DNA from: Deltaproteobacteria bacterium
GTDB lineage: Bacteria; Desulfobacterota; Syntrophia; Syntrophales; JAFGHS01
Assembly: GCA_016930075.1 (NCBI GenBank)
Contig: JAFGHS010000075.1
Coordinates: forward strand, 17,045 to 81,044
DNA: 64,000 bases
Direction: 5' to 3'
The first letter of the stretch is position 1. The number at the start of each line of letters is the position of its first letter. Under the pieces are notes generated by a model. It ran no database searches. It had not been told where the DNA came from and saw nothing but the letters and a program-made list of their open reading frames with translations. Positions 63,636 to 64,000 of the stretch are shown here, piece by piece. A program made the translations under genes and the position numbers.

Positions 63636-63692
63636 GGGAAAAGGAGACAGAATTATTATTTGAAATATGAAAATAAATCTGTCCCCTTTTCC
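63636..63692. repeat. REP-like inverted repeat
   Basis: GGGAAAAGGAGACAGAATTA and its inverted partner AAATCTGTCCCCTTTTCC form imperfect arms around a short loop. This motif resembles repeats near REP-associated tyrosine transposases in deltaproteobacteria. No such transposase is in the window. Confidence 0.65.
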
Positions 63693-63802
63693 GCCCCAAC
63701 CCGACGTTACACCAGACGCCGAGAATCGCGGTGCTGTCCGGTCCAGTGCCGCGATTGGACGTAAATAAAAAAACGAGAATCTGGGGAAGATGATTTTTTA
63801 GC

Positions 63803-63831
63803 TTGACGAGATATATACCAAGATATATATC
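63803..63831 (+). promoter_or_regulatory. Promoter and palindromic operator of the antitoxin gene
   Basis: TTGACG (63803-63808) acts as -35. GATATATA-CCAAGA-TATATATC (63810-63831), a perfect 8-bp palindrome, overlaps the -10 region (TATATC at 17 bases). Such an operator is typical of autoregulated toxin-antitoxin pairs. Confidence 0.6.
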
Positions 63832-63848
63832 AATCGTGGAGGTGCAAC

Positions 63849-64000
63849 ATGCAAACAGCTAAATTATTTCAAAATGGACGCAGTCAAGCGGTTCGTCTGC
63901 CCAAAGAATGCAATTTTGAAGGGACAGATGTGCTAATTCAAAAGATTGGCGATTCTGTCATTCTCTTTCCTAAAAACCGCGTGTGGGAAACATTTCTCCA
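63849..64000 (+). CDS. VapB-type AbrB-fold antitoxin (3' partial)
   Basis: First 50 codons of a MazE/AbrB-fold antitoxin: MQTAKLFQNGRSQAVRLPKE and LIQKIGDSVILFPK. Its family partner is usually a VapC PIN-domain RNase encoded immediately downstream, here beyond the window. GGAGGTG precedes the ATG, and a palindromic operator overlaps the promoter. The gene is cut by the window edge. Confidence 0.85.
   Translation, partial: MQTAKLFQNGRSQAVRLPKECNFEGTDVLIQKIGDSVILFPKNRVWETFL

Noticed and set aside
63728..63760. AATCGCGG...CCGCGATT stem as a terminator
   Set aside because: There is no T run on the matching side; it remains an unexplained hairpin.

Overview
The window looks like chromosomal DNA of a Gram-negative, syntroph-like deltaproteobacterium (Desulfobacterota; Syntrophales is my best guess). 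The reasons are the moderate GC content, the lysS-lolCE-bamA-skp-lpxD-lpxA-lpxB-msbA-lpxK order on one strand, many dispersed short palindromic repeats, and the protein flavour. No rRNA, tRNA, CRISPR array, intact transposase or prophage was seen.

Region 1 (1-31934, almost all + strand) is an O-antigen / surface-polysaccharide locus. It has a GT4 and two GT2 glycosyltransferases at the left edge, an EPS-type MarR-like regulator, and a Wzm/Wzt ABC exporter whose ATPase carries a C-terminal glycan-binding domain. Next come two large modular modification enzymes: a tandem methyltransferase, and a methyltransferase-methyltransferase-glycosyltransferase fusion. They are followed by a deoxysugar set (RmlC-like, RmlD-like and SDR epimerases, a nucleotidyltransferase), an acyltransferase-3, a polytopic GT-C-like membrane protein, and a duplicated pair of GT2 enzymes. 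One of that pair is fused to an IPT/TIG-like domain that also occurs as a free lipoprotein just downstream. Then come a 987-residue methyltransferase/coiled-coil/GT-B/GT25 protein, another GT2, two SDR enzymes including an Fcl-like GDP-fucose synthase, a PglC-like phosphoglycosyltransferase, a WbpM/CapD-type dehydratase and a GT9 heptosyltransferase-like protein.

Region 2 (31929-48369, all - strand) is a compact envelope operon read from lysS: lolC/E, lolD, bamA with an unusual N-terminal domain, skp/ompH, lpxD, lpxA, lpxB, msbA, lpxK, an LpxL-type acyltransferase, waaF, gmhB, waaC and a Trm112-like zinc protein. Many genes overlap by 1-11 bases. waaA, fabZ and lpxI/lpxH, which often sit in such clusters, are not here.

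Region 3 (48465-64000) is mixed housekeeping: ssb, tatA, a RodZ-like protein, a likely small RNA or attenuated leader (50485-50594), a baeRF-type protein, an M29-like peptidase, a CorC-type CBS protein, an AI-2E transporter-family protein, a THUMP rRNA methyltransferase, murI, an AlkD-like protein, a serine hydrolase, a two-domain ThyX, TatD, a PH-domain membrane protein, and the start of a VapB-type antitoxin with its own palindromic operator.

The window is sprinkled with MITE-like palindromic elements of two related kinds (cores CATTGCGAGCGAAGCG and CATTTCGAGGAG). One at 59993-60146 has perfect 14-bp terminal inverted repeats and a 6-bp target duplication. Several lie directly against gene starts or bracket a rearranged gene. 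The most original parts are the GT2/TIG duplication-and-split, the coiled-coil methyltransferase-glycosyltransferase fusions next to an ABC-type O-antigen exporter, and the MITE family.
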